64,000 nucleotides of DNA, from contig NZ_BMGS01000005.1 of the NCBI RefSeq assembly GCF_014640315.1, positions 310,001 to 374,000 of the forward strand, read 5' to 3'. Position 1 is the stretch's first letter. The number at the start of each line of letters is the position of its first letter. Made by a program: the position numbers and the translations under genes. The notes below the pieces were generated by a model that worked only from the letters and a program-made list of their open reading frames with translations, had not been told where the DNA came from and did not search any database. Below, piece by piece: positions 15,158-23,909 of this stretch. The DNA is from Hymenobacter glacieicola. GTDB taxonomy: Bacteria > Bacteroidota > Bacteroidia > Cytophagales > Hymenobacteraceae.

Positions 15158-16063
15158 TTACCTGTTTATTGACTGTGGCCGGCGCGGGAAAGACAGATTG
15201 TACAGCACCACCGACAGCAAAATTACCCCGTAGGCAACCAGCTGCGTGGTGGAAGCCCGCTCCCCGAAATACAGAAACGCCAGGGCAAAGCTGACCAGCG
15301 GATTCAGGTACATCATGATGCCCACCGCCCCCGACGGCAGCACGTTCAGGGCAAACAGGTTCAGGAAAAGCGGCACCACGGTGAAACCCACGCTGAGCAA
15401 GCCGGTTACCAGCAGTAGGTGCGCATCGTGCAGGCCGGCCAGGGGCTGGGCGCCCAGCAGCGGCGCCAGGGGCAGAATAAGAAAGGCCGCCAGCAGCAGC
15501 TGCACCGTCAGTAGCACCAGCCGGTCGTAGCCCTGCAGGCTGCGCTGGCTGATGAGGTAGGCGGCGTAAGTGGAGGCTACCACCAGGCTCATTAGTAGCG
15601 TATGCAGTTCGCCAACTCCCAGCAGCGCGCAACTCAGTGCACTCAGGCTAATGGCTACCCATTGATTAACCCGCAGCTTTTCACCTAGCATCACAAAGCC
15701 TAGTAGTGCCGTGAGAATAGGACAAATGAGGTAGGCAAACGAGCCCGCCTGTACGCTTACTTGGTTTACCACGTAAATGAAGAGCAGCCAGTTGGAAGTG
15801 AGCAGCAAGCCGCCCACGCCCGTGCTCAGTGCCACCCGCCGCCGCTCAGCTTGCGGGGCAGCCTGCCACTGCGCCCAAACCCGGCGCACCGTGGCCCGCC
15901 GACCCAAGCCGTGAATCAGCAGCAAGAGCAGCAAGGACAGCAGAATCCGGAAGAAGAGAATTTGTCCGCTGGGGTAGCCGGCCAGCCAGCGCAACGGAAT
16001 CGGGAAGAACCCCCAGATCAGGAAGGCCGCTAAGGCAGCCAGGTGATGACGAGAAAGAGACAC
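15158..16063 (-). CDS. EamA/RarD-type drug/metabolite transporter
   Basis: 301 residues with about ten hydrophobic helices in two EamA repeats. FLIWGFFPIPLRWLAGYPSG in helix 1 and TSNWLLFIYVVNQVSVQAGS match the RarD branch of the DMT superfamily. VLPSGAVGIMMYLNPLVSF is the C-terminal repeat signature. These carry small metabolites or amino acids out of or into the cell; the substrate is unknown. A GTG at 16063 is taken as the start because the -7 element TATCTTTG lies at 16089-16082 and would overlap the alternative TTG start at 16084. The gene is divergent from murF-alr. Confidence 0.85.
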   Translation of the reverse strand: MSLSRHHLAALAAFLIWGFFPIPLRWLAGYPSGQILFFRILLSLLLLLLIHGLGRRATVRRVWAQWQAAPQAERRRVALSTGVGGLLLTSNWLLFIYVVNQVSVQAGSFAYLICPILTALLGFVMLGEKLRVNQWVAISLSALSCALLGVGELHTLLMSLVVASTYAAYLISQRSLQGYDRLVLLTVQLLLAAFLILPLAPLLGAQPLAGLHDAHLLLVTGLLSVGFTVVPLFLNLFALNVLPSGAVGIMMYLNPLVSFALAFLYFGERASTTQLVAYGVILLSVVLYNLSFPRRPQSINR

Positions 16064-16081
16064 GGAGCACTGAGTAAGACC

Positions 16082-16089
16082 CAAAGATA
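16082..16089 (-). promoter_or_regulatory. Promoter -7 element of the RarD-type gene
   Basis: TATCTTTG on the minus strand, an exact TAnnTTTG. It is one half of a divergent promoter pair with 16119-16126. Confidence 0.65.
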
Positions 16090-16118
16090 CGCGCTGCCGG
16101 CTCTGCGCGCTGCTGCCG

Positions 16119-16126
16119 TACCTTTG
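16119..16126 (+). promoter_or_regulatory. Promoter -7 element of murF-alr
   Basis: TACCTTTG, an exact consensus, 7 bp before the ATG at 16134. The transcript would be leaderless or nearly so. Confidence 0.7.
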
Positions 16127-16133
16127 CGCCGCT

Positions 16134-18647
16134 ATGCTTCAGTTCTCCGACCTTCCTGCGCTTACTGGCGGCACCCTGCTGCAACTACCCGCCCTACCCG
16201 CCCCGGTGCACCGCCTGCTCCTGGACAGTCGGCAGGTGACTACCCCGGCCGGCAGCGTGTTCTTTGCCCTGCGCGGCCCCCAGCACGACGGCCACCGCTA
16301 CCTACGCGAATTGTACCAGGCAGGCGTGCGGCTGTTTATCATCGAAGCAGTAGCGGCCGTGCCGGGCGGGGTAGGCGCTTACCCCGAAGCCGGGTTGCTG
16401 CAAGTCCCTGACTCATTAGCGGCCCTGCAAGCTACGGCCGCCGACCACCGGCGCCGGTTTCACCTGCCGGTTTTCGGCATTACGGGCTCCAATGGCAAGA
16501 CCATTGTAAAGGAGTGGCTGGCCCAGCTGCTGAGCCCCGACGAGCTGATCTGCAAAAGCCCCCGTTCTTATAATTCCCAGGTGGGGGTGCCCCTGAGCGT
16601 GTGGGAGCTGAACGAGACGCACACGCTGGGCATCTTCGAAGCCGGTATTTCCGAGCCCGGCGAAATGAGTCGGCTGGCCCGCATTATCCAGCCTACCCTC
16701 GGCATCTTCACCAACCTGGGCACGGCCCACGATGCCGGCTTCGCTTCGGCCAAGGAGAAAGTAGCCGAGAAAATGAGCCTTTTCGAAGGCGTGGACACGC
16801 TGTTCTATTGCGCCGACCATGCCTTGGTGCACGCCGCCGCCCGCCAGCAGCTTGACCCCGCGCGCACGGTGCTCAGCGCCTGGACCCGCCAGCGGACCCG
16901 CTTCGACGCCCAGGAAGCCGACTTGCTGGTTACCATCCATGAAGCCTCCGCCGACCGCACGGTGGTACGCGTGGAGCGGGCCCGGCCGCGGCCCCAGGAG
17001 CATACGTTTACCTTGCCTTTCGCCGATGAGCCTTCGGTAGAAAACGCCCTGCACGGCCTGGCCGTGCTGCTCTGGCGCCAGGTGGCACCCGCAGAAATTC
17101 AGCGCCGCCTCGACCGGCTGCAGCCCGTGGCCATGCGCCTGGAAATGAAGCAGGCCCTCAACGACTGCTACGTCCTCGACGACACCTATAATAACGACCT
17201 GGCCGGCTTGCGCCTGGCCCTGGATGCCCTGACCCGTCAGCCCCGCCGGGGCCGCCGCACCCTGATTCTGTCCGATGTGCTGGAGTCGGGCCTGGGCGGG
17301 GCTGAGCTCTACGCCCGCGCCGCTGCCCTGCTGCCTGCCCACGGCGTCGACCGTCTCGTGGGTATTGGGCCGGATATCAGCCAGCATAGCGCCGTTTTTC
17401 AGGGCCTGAGCACCGCGTTCTACCCCGACACGGAAGCTTTCCTACTAGAGTTTCAGCCCGAGCAGTTTCGGCACGAGACTATTCTGGTGAAGGGCGCCCG
17501 CCGCTATGGCTTTGAGCGGATTGTGGCCGCGTTTCAGCAGAAACTCCACGGCACGGTGCTGGAAGTCAACCTCGATGCCCTGGTGCACAACCTGAACTTT
17601 TACCGCCGCCGCCTGCAGCCCAATGTGAAGCTGATGGTGATGGTCAAGGCTTTTGCCTATGGTAGCGGCTCCTACGAGGTAGCCAACCTGCTCCAGTTCC
17701 ACCGCGCCGACTACCTGGCCGTGGCCTACGCCGACGAAGGCGTGGAGCTGCGGCAGCACGGCATCAGTCTGCCGGTGATGGTGATGAATCCCTCGCCCGA
17801 TGCCTTCCAGAAGCTGCGGCAGTATCACCTGGAGCCGGAAATATACTCGTTTGAGCGCCTGCACGACTACCTGGCCGCAGCCCGGGAGCAGGCCCTGCCG
17901 GCCATCCACCTCAAGCTCGATACTGGGATGCGCCGCCTGGGCTTTGCCGAAGAAGATCTGCCCCAGCTCTGCCAACTCCTGCGCGACAACGCCGCCCATC
18001 TGCGCGTGGCCAGCGCCCTTACCCACCTGGCCGGCGCCGACGAAGCCCAGCACAACGATTTTTCCCGCCAGCAACTGGCGGCTTTCCACCGCATGACGCC
18101 CCAGCTCGAAGCTACCCTGGGCTACCCGATTCTGCAGCACGCCCTGAATTCGGCTGGTATTGTGCGCTTTCCGGAGGCCCAGCACAGCATGGTTCGGTTG
18201 GGAATCGGCTTGTACGGGGTTGAAGCCAGCGGCCAGGAGCCGGACGCGCTGCGGCCCGTCAGCACGTTACGTACCACCATTTCGCAGATTAAAACCTTGC
18301 CTGCCGGCGCTACCGTCGGCTACGGCCGGCGCGGCCAGGCCGCCGACCATGAGCGGCGTATTGCTACCCTGGCCATTGGCTACGCTGATGGCTACGACCG
18401 GCGCTTTGGCAATGGGGTAGGGGAAGTCGTCATTCGGGGGCGTCGGGCTCCTCTAATCGGCAACGTGTGCATGGACATGTGCATGGTAGATGTAACCGCT
18501 ATTCCCGAAGCCCAAGCCGGCGACTCGGCTGTGATTTTCGGGGAAGAGCTACCCCTGACGGAGCTGGCGGCCCGCATCGGCACCATTCCCTACGAGCTGC
18601 TAACCAACGTGAGCGAGCGGGTAAAGCGCGTATTTGTGGCCGAGTAG
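16134..18647 (+). CDS. Bifunctional MurF ligase / alanine racemase fusion
   Basis: 837 residues made of two enzymes. Residues 1 to about 470 are UDP-MurNAc-tripeptide:D-Ala-D-Ala ligase: ATP loop GITGSNGKT at 115-123, then KSPRSYNSQVGVPLSV and IFEAGISEPGEM. Residues from about 475 are PLP-dependent alanine racemase: LEVNLDALVHNLNFYR, PLP lysine Lys505 in MVMVKAFAYGSGSYEV, KLDTGMRRLGF, ALNSAGIVRFPEA and IGNVCMDMCMVDVT. The racemase makes D-Ala and the ligase adds D-Ala-D-Ala to the peptidoglycan precursor, so supply and use are joined. The fusion is established in Bacteroidota. Between them sits a normal Mur C-terminal domain (VLDDTYNNDLAGLRLALD), so both halves look complete. Confidence 0.95.
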   Translation: MLQFSDLPALTGGTLLQLPALPAPVHRLLLDSRQVTTPAGSVFFALRGPQHDGHRYLRELYQAGVRLFIIEAVAAVPGGVGAYPEAGLLQVPDSLAALQATAADHRRRFHLPVFGITGSNGKTIVKEWLAQLLSPDELICKSPRSYNSQVGVPLSVWELNETHTLGIFEAGISEPGEMSRLARIIQPTLGIFTNLGTAHDAGFASAKEKVAEKMSLFEGVDTLFYCADHALVHAAARQQLDPARTVLSAWTRQRTRFDAQEADLLVTIHEASADRTVVRVERARPRPQEHTFTLPFADEPSVENALHGLAVLLWRQVAPAEIQRRLDRLQPVAMRLEMKQALNDCYVLDDTYNNDLAGLRLALDALTRQPRRGRRTLILSDVLESGLGGAELYARAAALLPAHGVDRLVGIGPDISQHSAVFQGLSTAFYPDTEAFLLEFQPEQFRHETILVKGARRYGFERIVAAFQQKLHGTVLEVNLDALVHNLNFYRRRLQPNVKLMVMVKAFAYGSGSYEVANLLQFHRADYLAVAYADEGVELRQHGISLPVMVMNPSPDAFQKLRQYHLEPEIYSFERLHDYLAAAREQALPAIHLKLDTGMRRLGFAEEDLPQLCQLLRDNAAHLRVASALTHLAGADEAQHNDFSRQQLAAFHRMTPQLEATLGYPILQHALNSAGIVRFPEAQHSMVRLGIGLYGVEASGQEPDALRPVSTLRTTISQIKTLPAGATVGYGRRGQAADHERRIATLAIGYADGYDRRFGNGVGEVVIRGRRAPLIGNVCMDMCMVDVTAIPEAQAGDSAVIFGEELPLTELAARIGTIPYELLTNVSERVKRVFVAE

Positions 18648-18715
18648 TAGCCCTTGGCCCAACATTAGCCGCCTTTCTCCGTAATTCGACCGATATACAA
18701 TCACTCCCCCTATCC

Positions 18716-19366
18716 ATGAAAAAGCACCTGCTCTCTTTGCTGGCCGCCACCACGCTGCTCGCCTCCTGCTCCGATCTGAAAAAACCGGAAGAAAAAGACC
18801 AACCCCAGGAAGCTACCGCCGATACTGCCGTAGTATACCGCGACGGCCAGACGGCTGGTGATGCTGCTGCCTCTGCTGCCGCTACCACCGAAAATGCCGC
18901 CGACAAAGCCGGTAACGCCGTAAGCAACGCTTGGGACATGACCAAAGCCAAGCTGGCCGATGTAAAGCTGGAAGAAATTGACCTGCCGGAAGTTACCGTT
19001 CGCGGCGACGACCAGTACAACGTATACGCCCTGGAAGAAAAAGTACTGTTTGACACGGATAAAGCCACTATTAAGCCTACCGCTACCCGGGCTCTTTCCG
19101 AAATCAGCGCTTCCATTGCCCGCCGCCACCGCGGCAAGGATATTCAGGTAATGGGCTTCGCTGACTCACGCGGCGACAAAAACTACAACCGCGAACTAAG
19201 CGCCCAGCGTGCCGCTGCCGTCCGCGACTGGCTGGTGAAAAACGGCCAAGTAGCCGCCGACAAAGTAAGCCTTGAGCCCATGGGCGAAGCTGCTCCCGTG
19301 GCCAGCAACGCTACTGCCGCCGGCCGCCAGGAAAACCGCCGGGTTGAAATTGCCGTGCGCAAGTAG
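18716..19366 (+). CDS. OmpA family lipoprotein (Pal-like)
   Basis: 216 residues. The lipobox LLASC puts the lipidated cysteine at 18. Residues 19-95 are an Ala/Glu/Asp-rich spacer with repeated short words (TAGDAAASAAATTENAADKAG), probably helical. The OmpA/MotB domain (about 105-216) has VLFDTDKATIKPTA, GFADSRGDKNYNRELSAQRA (the peptidoglycan-binding TDxxG...N..LS..RA pattern with Ala-Asp-Ser-Arg) and the C-terminal NRRVEI. It should tether the outer membrane to peptidoglycan, non-covalently. It follows murF-alr by 68 bp on the same strand; no separate promoter is obvious. Confidence 0.92.
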   Translation: MKKHLLSLLAATTLLASCSDLKKPEEKDQPQEATADTAVVYRDGQTAGDAAASAAATTENAADKAGNAVSNAWDMTKAKLADVKLEEIDLPEVTVRGDDQYNVYALEEKVLFDTDKATIKPTATRALSEISASIARRHRGKDIQVMGFADSRGDKNYNRELSAQRAAAVRDWLVKNGQVAADKVSLEPMGEAAPVASNATAAGRQENRRVEIAVRK

Positions 19367-19367
19367 G

Positions 19368-19544
19368 ATCACGGATTTAGACGGATTCGTCGGATTTCAC
19401 GGATTTCGAGGCGGACTGTTTTGCTTTCCTGCTTTATAACAAGAAAGGCTTGCCATCTGGCAAGCCTTTCTTGTTGGTTCTGGCTGACTTGAACAGGCAG
19501 CTAAAGAATTCGTGAAATCCGACGAATCCGTCTAAATCCGTGAT
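19368..19544. repeat. Perfect 34-bp inverted repeat pair enclosing a terminator
   Basis: 19368-19401 is the exact reverse complement of 19511-19544 (34 of 34). The arms contain the words ACGGATTTAGACGGATT and GTCGGATTTCACG, themselves partly repetitive (CGGATT occurs three times). The left arm starts 2 bp after the OmpA gene stop and the right arm ends inside the stop codon of the facing gene, so the pair fills the gap from stop to stop. The terminator at 19438-19475 sits in the middle. Confidence 0.9.
19438..19475. terminator. Bidirectional terminator inside the inverted repeat
   Basis: An 18-bp perfect stem (19438-19455 with 19458-19475) with only 2 nt between the arms, so the tip pairs must open. 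TTCTTGTT on one side and the mirror on the other give weak T-tracts for both directions. Confidence 0.85.
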
Positions 19545-20446
19545 TAGTCTTTGATCTGGTCTACCTCGGCCCGAATCATGGCGTTGTAGCGCATGCCGTT
19601 GTTGGCGAGCGTAATCAGGCTCCAGCCCCGCCCGATGGTGTAGTTCCAGGTGCGGCTTTCCTTGAATTCGAACGTTGGCCGCAGGATCTGCCCGTAGGGG
19701 GTGTAGTTATCCATGAAGTTGGTGGTGTAGAACTTGTCGCCGCTCACAATCCACTCCATGGCCACGAAAAATCCTTCTACCGGCGCCTCAATGTTGTACT
19801 GCGTCAGGTCGATGGTATACCACTCGCCGCCTTTGGGAGCCGATACCACGATGTTCTCGGTTAGCAGGTCGGTGTTGGGCGAGTTGTAGTTACCGTCGGC
19901 TTTGTAGAGGCGCACGCGGAACGGTTCCCGCGGAAAGCCGTTTTCACCGATGTAAAAAGATACGGAGCGCACGTTACCCAGCTTCTTGCCTTTGTCGTTT
20001 TTCACGAAGAAAGCGTACTGGCTGCCCGGCATGCCCTGAATCATGCCCTCGCCCGGCGTATTCGACTTCGAGCCCAGGTCGAGGTTCTTGATTTTGGCGC
20101 TGCTAATTACTTTCACTTCCTTCAGCTCGATAGCGCGCTTGGGAACCTCAATAATCATGTCCTGAATCTTGATGCCCGGCTTAATCAGGACAGCCTTATG
20201 GAAGTAGCCCAGGGCTACTACCACCAGCGAGTCCTGAGGGTTTTTCTCGGGCATGGCTATCTGGAAATAACCGTACTCGTTGGTGAGGGCACCGGTTTGC
20301 TCTTCCTTCAGACCAATAGAGGCAAATGGAATGGGCTCCTTGGTCTTTTCATCGACGACGCGGCCCGAAATTTTGTTCTCCTGAGCAAAACTCAGTGCTG
20401 GAAGAAGCAAAGCAAAAAAGAGAAGAGAAAGTACGCGTTGGAGCAT
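19544..20446 (-). CDS. Secreted CarboxypepD_reg-like protein
   Basis: 300 residues with a signal peptide (MLQRVLSLLFFALLLPALSF). Residues 25-105 are a carboxypeptidase-regulatory-like beta-sandwich (KISGRVVDEKTKEPIPFASI, NEYGYFQIAMPEK, VVVALGYFHKAVL), the same fold used as the N-terminal extension of SusC receptors. Residues 120-300 contain PFRVRLYKADGNYNSPNTDL and GFFVAMEWIVSGDKFYTTN, a conserved Bacteroidota tail of unknown function. No barrel and no sorting domain are visible. It probably lies in the periplasm or on the cell surface. The promoter element at 20469-20476 gives a short leader. Confidence 0.82.
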   Translation of the reverse strand: MLQRVLSLLFFALLLPALSFAQENKISGRVVDEKTKEPIPFASIGLKEEQTGALTNEYGYFQIAMPEKNPQDSLVVVALGYFHKAVLIKPGIKIQDMIIEVPKRAIELKEVKVISSAKIKNLDLGSKSNTPGEGMIQGMPGSQYAFFVKNDKGKKLGNVRSVSFYIGENGFPREPFRVRLYKADGNYNSPNTDLLTENIVVSAPKGGEWYTIDLTQYNIEAPVEGFFVAMEWIVSGDKFYTTNFMDNYTPYGQILRPTFEFKESRTWNYTIGRGWSLITLANNGMRYNAMIRAEVDQIKD

Positions 20447-20468
20447 ATGCAGACAGTATATGATATCC

Positions 20469-20476
20469 CAAAATTA
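20469..20476 (-). promoter_or_regulatory. Promoter -7 element of the CarboxypepD_reg gene
   Basis: TAATTTTG on the minus strand, an exact TAnnTTTG, 23 bp before the start codon. The surrounding 180 bp are AT-rich compared with the rest of the window. Confidence 0.6.
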
Positions 20477-20612
20477 CAATGAATCCGGGCACTAAATGCA
20501 AGTGTTCTGAGAATATTTATACCAATGCAATTTGTCTGCGGAATAATTACAAATCAATCAGTTAAGGAATAGCACCGAGTTACAAGGAGGCAGAATCTGG
20601 GAAAAACCTGAT

Positions 20613-20644
20613 TTTGGCCGAAACCTAAAAGGGTGGTACCTTTG
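20613..20644 (+). promoter_or_regulatory. Full sigma-A promoter of feoAB
   Basis: TTTG (20613-20616), 20-bp spacer, then TACCTTTG (20637-20644): both Bacteroidota elements are present. It decides that FeoA starts at the GTG at 20672. No obvious Fur box is seen. Confidence 0.75.
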
Positions 20645-20671
20645 TTTGAAGTAAATCTAAATAACCCACCC

Positions 20672-20938
20672 GTGTCCAAGCGCCAACCTCAAACCCCTAC
20701 GCCGGCCGCGCCTCGCAGCGTGAAAGACCTCCAGCTGGGGGAGAGCGGCACTATTTGTTGTCTGAAAGATCCGGAGATGGCTTTGAAGCTGTTAGAGATG
20801 GGCTGCATTCCGGGCACGCAGGTACGGCTCAACAGCCGGGCGCCGCTGGGCTGCCCCATTACGTTGGTGGTGGGCGATATGGCCGATTACACGTTGTCGT
20901 TGCGGGTAAGTGAAGCGGCAACTATTCTTCTGAAATAA
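20672..20938 (+). CDS. feoA: FeoA family ferrous iron transport protein
   Basis: 88 residues, mostly one SH3-like FeoA domain: SVKDLQLGESGTICCLKDPE, KLLEMGCIPGTQVRLNSRAPL and VGDMADYTLSLRVSEAATI. LLEMGCIPGT..R is the FeoA signature. FeoA binds the cytoplasmic side of FeoB and is needed for full transport. The GTG at 20672 (protein start VSKRQPQ) is used because an earlier in-frame start lies on top of the -7 promoter element. The gene is followed 9 bp later by feoB. Confidence 0.9.
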   Translation: MSKRQPQTPTPAAPRSVKDLQLGESGTICCLKDPEMALKLLEMGCIPGTQVRLNSRAPLGCPITLVVGDMADYTLSLRVSEAATILLK

Positions 20939-20947
20939 CCTCAGTAC

Positions 20948-23131
20948 ATGGTAGGCGGGCAATTACTTTCCGGTCGGGCCGGCGTGGGGGTAGCAGGTGC
21001 TTCGCCGGACGTGAATGCCTTGCGCCACCCGGGCCCGCTGACGCGCATTGCGCTGGTTGGTAACCCCAATTCCGGCAAATCCTCGCTGTTTAACCAGCTC
21101 ACCGGCCTCAACCAGAAGGTCGGTAATTTTCCCGGCGTAACTGTCGACCGCAAAACCGGCACGAGCCAGCTCACGTCTCAGCACCGCGCCGAAATCATTG
21201 ACCTGCCGGGCACCTATTCGCTTTACCCTAAGAGTTTAGATGAGAAGGTCATTACCGACCTTTTCTACGACCAGACCAGCGCCCAATACCCCGACTTTGT
21301 GGTGGTAACGGCCGACGCCAGCAACCTACGCCGCAACCTGCTCCTGTTTACGCAGCTGGCCGACATGGGCCTACCCACCGTGCTGGCGCTTAACATGATG
21401 GACGTGGCCGAGCAGCACGGCGTCCGGATTGATGTGGCCGCGCTGCAGGAAGAGCTAGGCGTGCCAATCATTCCGATGAATGCCCGCAAGGGCGTGGGCA
21501 TTGCGGCCCTCAAGATTGTGATGGCCCAGACGTTGGGCGCGCCGAAGGCCCATTTTTACGAGCCCGAGGAAGAGTTGCTGCCCATGATCCGGCAGATTCG
21601 CTACTACTTCAATCTGCATAACGATTACCTGGCCCTGCATTACGCCCACCAGTACCGCCACATCAGCTTCCTGACGGCCGACGACCGGGCCTACATTCAG
21701 GAGCTGACGGAGCAGTACGGGTTTGAGCCGACGGCTCGGCAGGCCCAGGAAACCATCGACCGGTACCAGCGCATCAATGAAATTCTGCTCAACTGCGTAT
21801 CGGTAACGCGCACTGAGCAGAACGAACCCTATAGCAACCGCCTTGATAGGGTGCTGACCCATAAGGTCTGGGGCTACCTGATTTTCTTCGGGGTGCTGTT
21901 CCTGATGTTTCAGGCCGTATTTGCCTGGGCCAGCTACCCCATGGAGCTTATTGACCAGGGCGTGGCCTGGATTAACGGGTTTATCCAGAGCAATTTCGAC
22001 GGGCCGCTGATTAACCTATTGACCGAAGGCGTGCTGGCCGGGTTGGGCGGGGTACTGATTTTCATTCCCCAGATTGCCCTGCTCTTCGCCTTTATTGCGG
22101 TGCTGGAGGAAACCGGATACATGGCCCGCGTGACCTTTATGATGGACCGGATCATGCGCCGATTCGGGCTGAACGGAAAAAGCATTGTGCCCCTGATTTC
22201 GGGGGTAGCCTGCGCCGTGCCGGCCATTATGAGCGCCCGCACCATTGAAAACCGCAAGGATCGGCTCATTACCATCTTCGTGACGCCGCTTATGTCGTGC
22301 TCGGCCCGGATTCCGGTCTATACCGTGCTGATTGGCCTGGTGGTGCCCGACGAGCCGGTACTGGGCATTTTCAACCTGCGGGGCATTGCCCTGATGGGGC
22401 TGTATTTGCTGGGGTTCTTTGCGGCCATTCTTTCGGCCTGGGCCATGAAGCTCCTGCTCAAAACCACGGAACGCAGCTACTTCATCATGGAGTTTCCGGT
22501 GTACCGCTGGCCCCGCTGGAAAAACGTAGGCATTACCATCGTGGAGAAGGTGAAAGCCTTTGTCTTTCAGGCGGGTAAGGTTATTCTGGCCATTTCCATC
22601 CTGCTCTGGGTGCTGGCCTCCTACGGTCCGGGCGATGCGCTGGAGCAGGCCGAACGCCGGGCTACTACTGAAGGGCGGGCCCAAGGACTAAGCACGGCGG
22701 AAATTGAGTCTCGGGTAGCTTCTGAAAAGCTGGAAAGCTCCTACGCCGGCATTTTCGGCCACTTCATCGAGCCGGGCATTCGACCCCTGGGCTTCGACTG
22801 GAAGGTTGGTATTTCGTTGATTACCTCGTTTGCCGCCCGGGAAGTGTTCGTTGGCACTATGTCTACCATCTACAGCGTGGGCCAGGATGCCGATCAGCAA
22901 ACGGTGCAGCAGAAGCTGGCTGCCGAGAAAGACGAGAACGGGCAGCCGTTCTTTACGCCGGCCCGGGCATTTTCGCTGCTCGTGTTCTACGTGTTTGCCA
23001 TGCAGTGCATGAGCACGCTGGCCGCTACCTACCGCGAAACCAAGGGCTGGAAGTGGCCCATTCTGCAAATGCTCTACATGACGGGCCTGGCCTACGTGTC
23101 GTCCCTGGTAGTCTATCAGCTGTTGAAGTAG
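20948..23131 (+). CDS. feoB: Ferrous iron transporter FeoB
   Basis: 727 residues. The N-terminal G-domain has G1 GNPNSGKSS (38-46), G2 GVTVDRKTG, G3 DLPGTYSL and a G4-like LNMMD. The membrane part has about eight helices, with the two family Gate motifs (VPLISGVACAVPAIMSAR, and ITSFAAREVFVGTMSTIYSV near the C-terminus). It moves Fe2+ across the inner membrane with GTPase control. A long soluble insert (EQAERRATTEGRAQGLSTAEI) lies between helices. No feoC is seen. It forms an operon with feoA, with a shared terminator at 23149-23183. Confidence 0.95.
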   Translation: MVGGQLLSGRAGVGVAGASPDVNALRHPGPLTRIALVGNPNSGKSSLFNQLTGLNQKVGNFPGVTVDRKTGTSQLTSQHRAEIIDLPGTYSLYPKSLDEKVITDLFYDQTSAQYPDFVVVTADASNLRRNLLLFTQLADMGLPTVLALNMMDVAEQHGVRIDVAALQEELGVPIIPMNARKGVGIAALKIVMAQTLGAPKAHFYEPEEELLPMIRQIRYYFNLHNDYLALHYAHQYRHISFLTADDRAYIQELTEQYGFEPTARQAQETIDRYQRINEILLNCVSVTRTEQNEPYSNRLDRVLTHKVWGYLIFFGVLFLMFQAVFAWASYPMELIDQGVAWINGFIQSNFDGPLINLLTEGVLAGLGGVLIFIPQIALLFAFIAVLEETGYMARVTFMMDRIMRRFGLNGKSIVPLISGVACAVPAIMSARTIENRKDRLITIFVTPLMSCSARIPVYTVLIGLVVPDEPVLGIFNLRGIALMGLYLLGFFAAILSAWAMKLLLKTTERSYFIMEFPVYRWPRWKNVGITIVEKVKAFVFQAGKVILAISILLWVLASYGPGDALEQAERRATTEGRAQGLSTAEIESRVASEKLESSYAGIFGHFIEPGIRPLGFDWKVGISLITSFAAREVFVGTMSTIYSVGQDADQQTVQQKLAAEKDENGQPFFTPARAFSLLVFYVFAMQCMSTLAATYRETKGWKWPILQMLYMTGLAYVSSLVVYQLLK

Positions 23132-23148
23132 AAAATCCTTTCCTAGTA

Positions 23149-23183
23149 AGAAGGCCCGCGAAACCGAATTTCGCGGGCCTTCT
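23149..23183. terminator. Bidirectional terminator
   Basis: A 15-bp stem AGAAGGCCCGCGAAA (23149-23163) with its complement (23169-23183), between the convergent feoB and RsmI-like genes. Confidence 0.9.
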
Positions 23184-23187
23184 ATCT

Positions 23188-23895
23188 TTAGTGCCCAATC
23201 AGAAACACGGCCGGTTGCTTGTGGATGTCCGGCGGCCCAGTCTTTTTCCAGCCCGCTACGGTATCGGTCCGTATTAGCTCATTTGCATCCGTGAGGCTGG
23301 CGGCTACGCACAGGCGGGTGCCGGGGTGCAGGGTCTGGAGCAGGTCTTCCAGTAGGGGCAGGTTGCGGTAGGGGGTTTCGATGAAGAGTTGGGTCTGGTG
23401 CTGCTGTAGGGCCTGCTGCTCCAGCTTTTTGATGGCTGCCACGCGCTTGGCCCGCTCAATAGGTAGGTAGCCGTGAAAGGCAAAGCTCTGCCCGTTCATA
23501 CCCGAGGCCATCAAGGCCAACAGCAGGGAAGAAGGACCCACCAACGGCACCACCCGAATGCCGAGCTGGTGGGCCCGGCGGGCTAGCTCGGCGCCGGGGT
23601 CGGCAATACCGGGGCAGCCGGCCTCGGAAAGTACGCCCGCATTCTGGCCGGCCGCCACCGGAGCCAGGGCTGCCTGAATCTGGGCCTCGGTGCTGTCCTT
23701 GTCGATGACGCTGATGCGCAGTTCCTCAATAACCTGCTGCGGGGCTACTCCCTTAATAAAGCGCCGGGCCGTGCGGGCATTTTCCACCAGGAAATAAGAC
23801 AGCCCCGCTACCTGAGCGGCTACCTGCGGGGGCAGCACCTGGGTGGCCGTGTCCTCGGCCAGCACGGTGGGAATGAGGTAAAGAGTGCCTTTCAC
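23188..23895 (-). CDS. RsmI-like SAM-dependent methyltransferase
   Basis: 235 residues of the tetrapyrrole-methylase fold. GVLSEAGCPGIADPGAELARRA corresponds to the RsmI motif (D/E)AG.P.I(S/A)DPG; VPLVGPSSLLLALMASGM and FHGYLP follow in the usual order, and FIETPYRNLPLLEDL is the family RsmI segment. RsmI 2'-O-methylates C1402 of 16S rRNA, but this shorter form, lacking the usual C-terminal extension, is a separate Bacteroidota group, so the target is uncertain. The start is GTG. It begins 14 bp after the stop of the hydrolase gene, so the two form a probable operon. Confidence 0.85.
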   Translation of the reverse strand: MKGTLYLIPTVLAEDTATQVLPPQVAAQVAGLSYFLVENARTARRFIKGVAPQQVIEELRISVIDKDSTEAQIQAALAPVAAGQNAGVLSEAGCPGIADPGAELARRAHQLGIRVVPLVGPSSLLLALMASGMNGQSFAFHGYLPIERAKRVAAIKKLEQQALQQHQTQLFIETPYRNLPLLEDLLQTLHPGTRLCVAASLTDANELIRTDTVAGWKKTGPPDIHKQPAVFLIGH

Positions 23896-23909
23896 GGTAC
23901 AGTGGGCAA

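Noticed and set aside
14037..15233. A long plus-strand open frame (398 codons) across the YfhO gene
   Set aside because: It is antisense to a clear membrane-protein gene; its translation is Gly/Gln/His-rich with no family motif, typical of the opposite strand of high-GC coding DNA.
16416..17387. Minus-strand open frame of 323 codons inside murF-alr
   Set aside because: Shadow of the MurF reading frame; Gly/Gln/Val-rich without signal, motif or start context.
20672..20938. A Fur-type iron box before feoAB
   Set aside because: I looked for a GATAATGAT-like palindrome between 20580 and 20672 and found none that is convincing.
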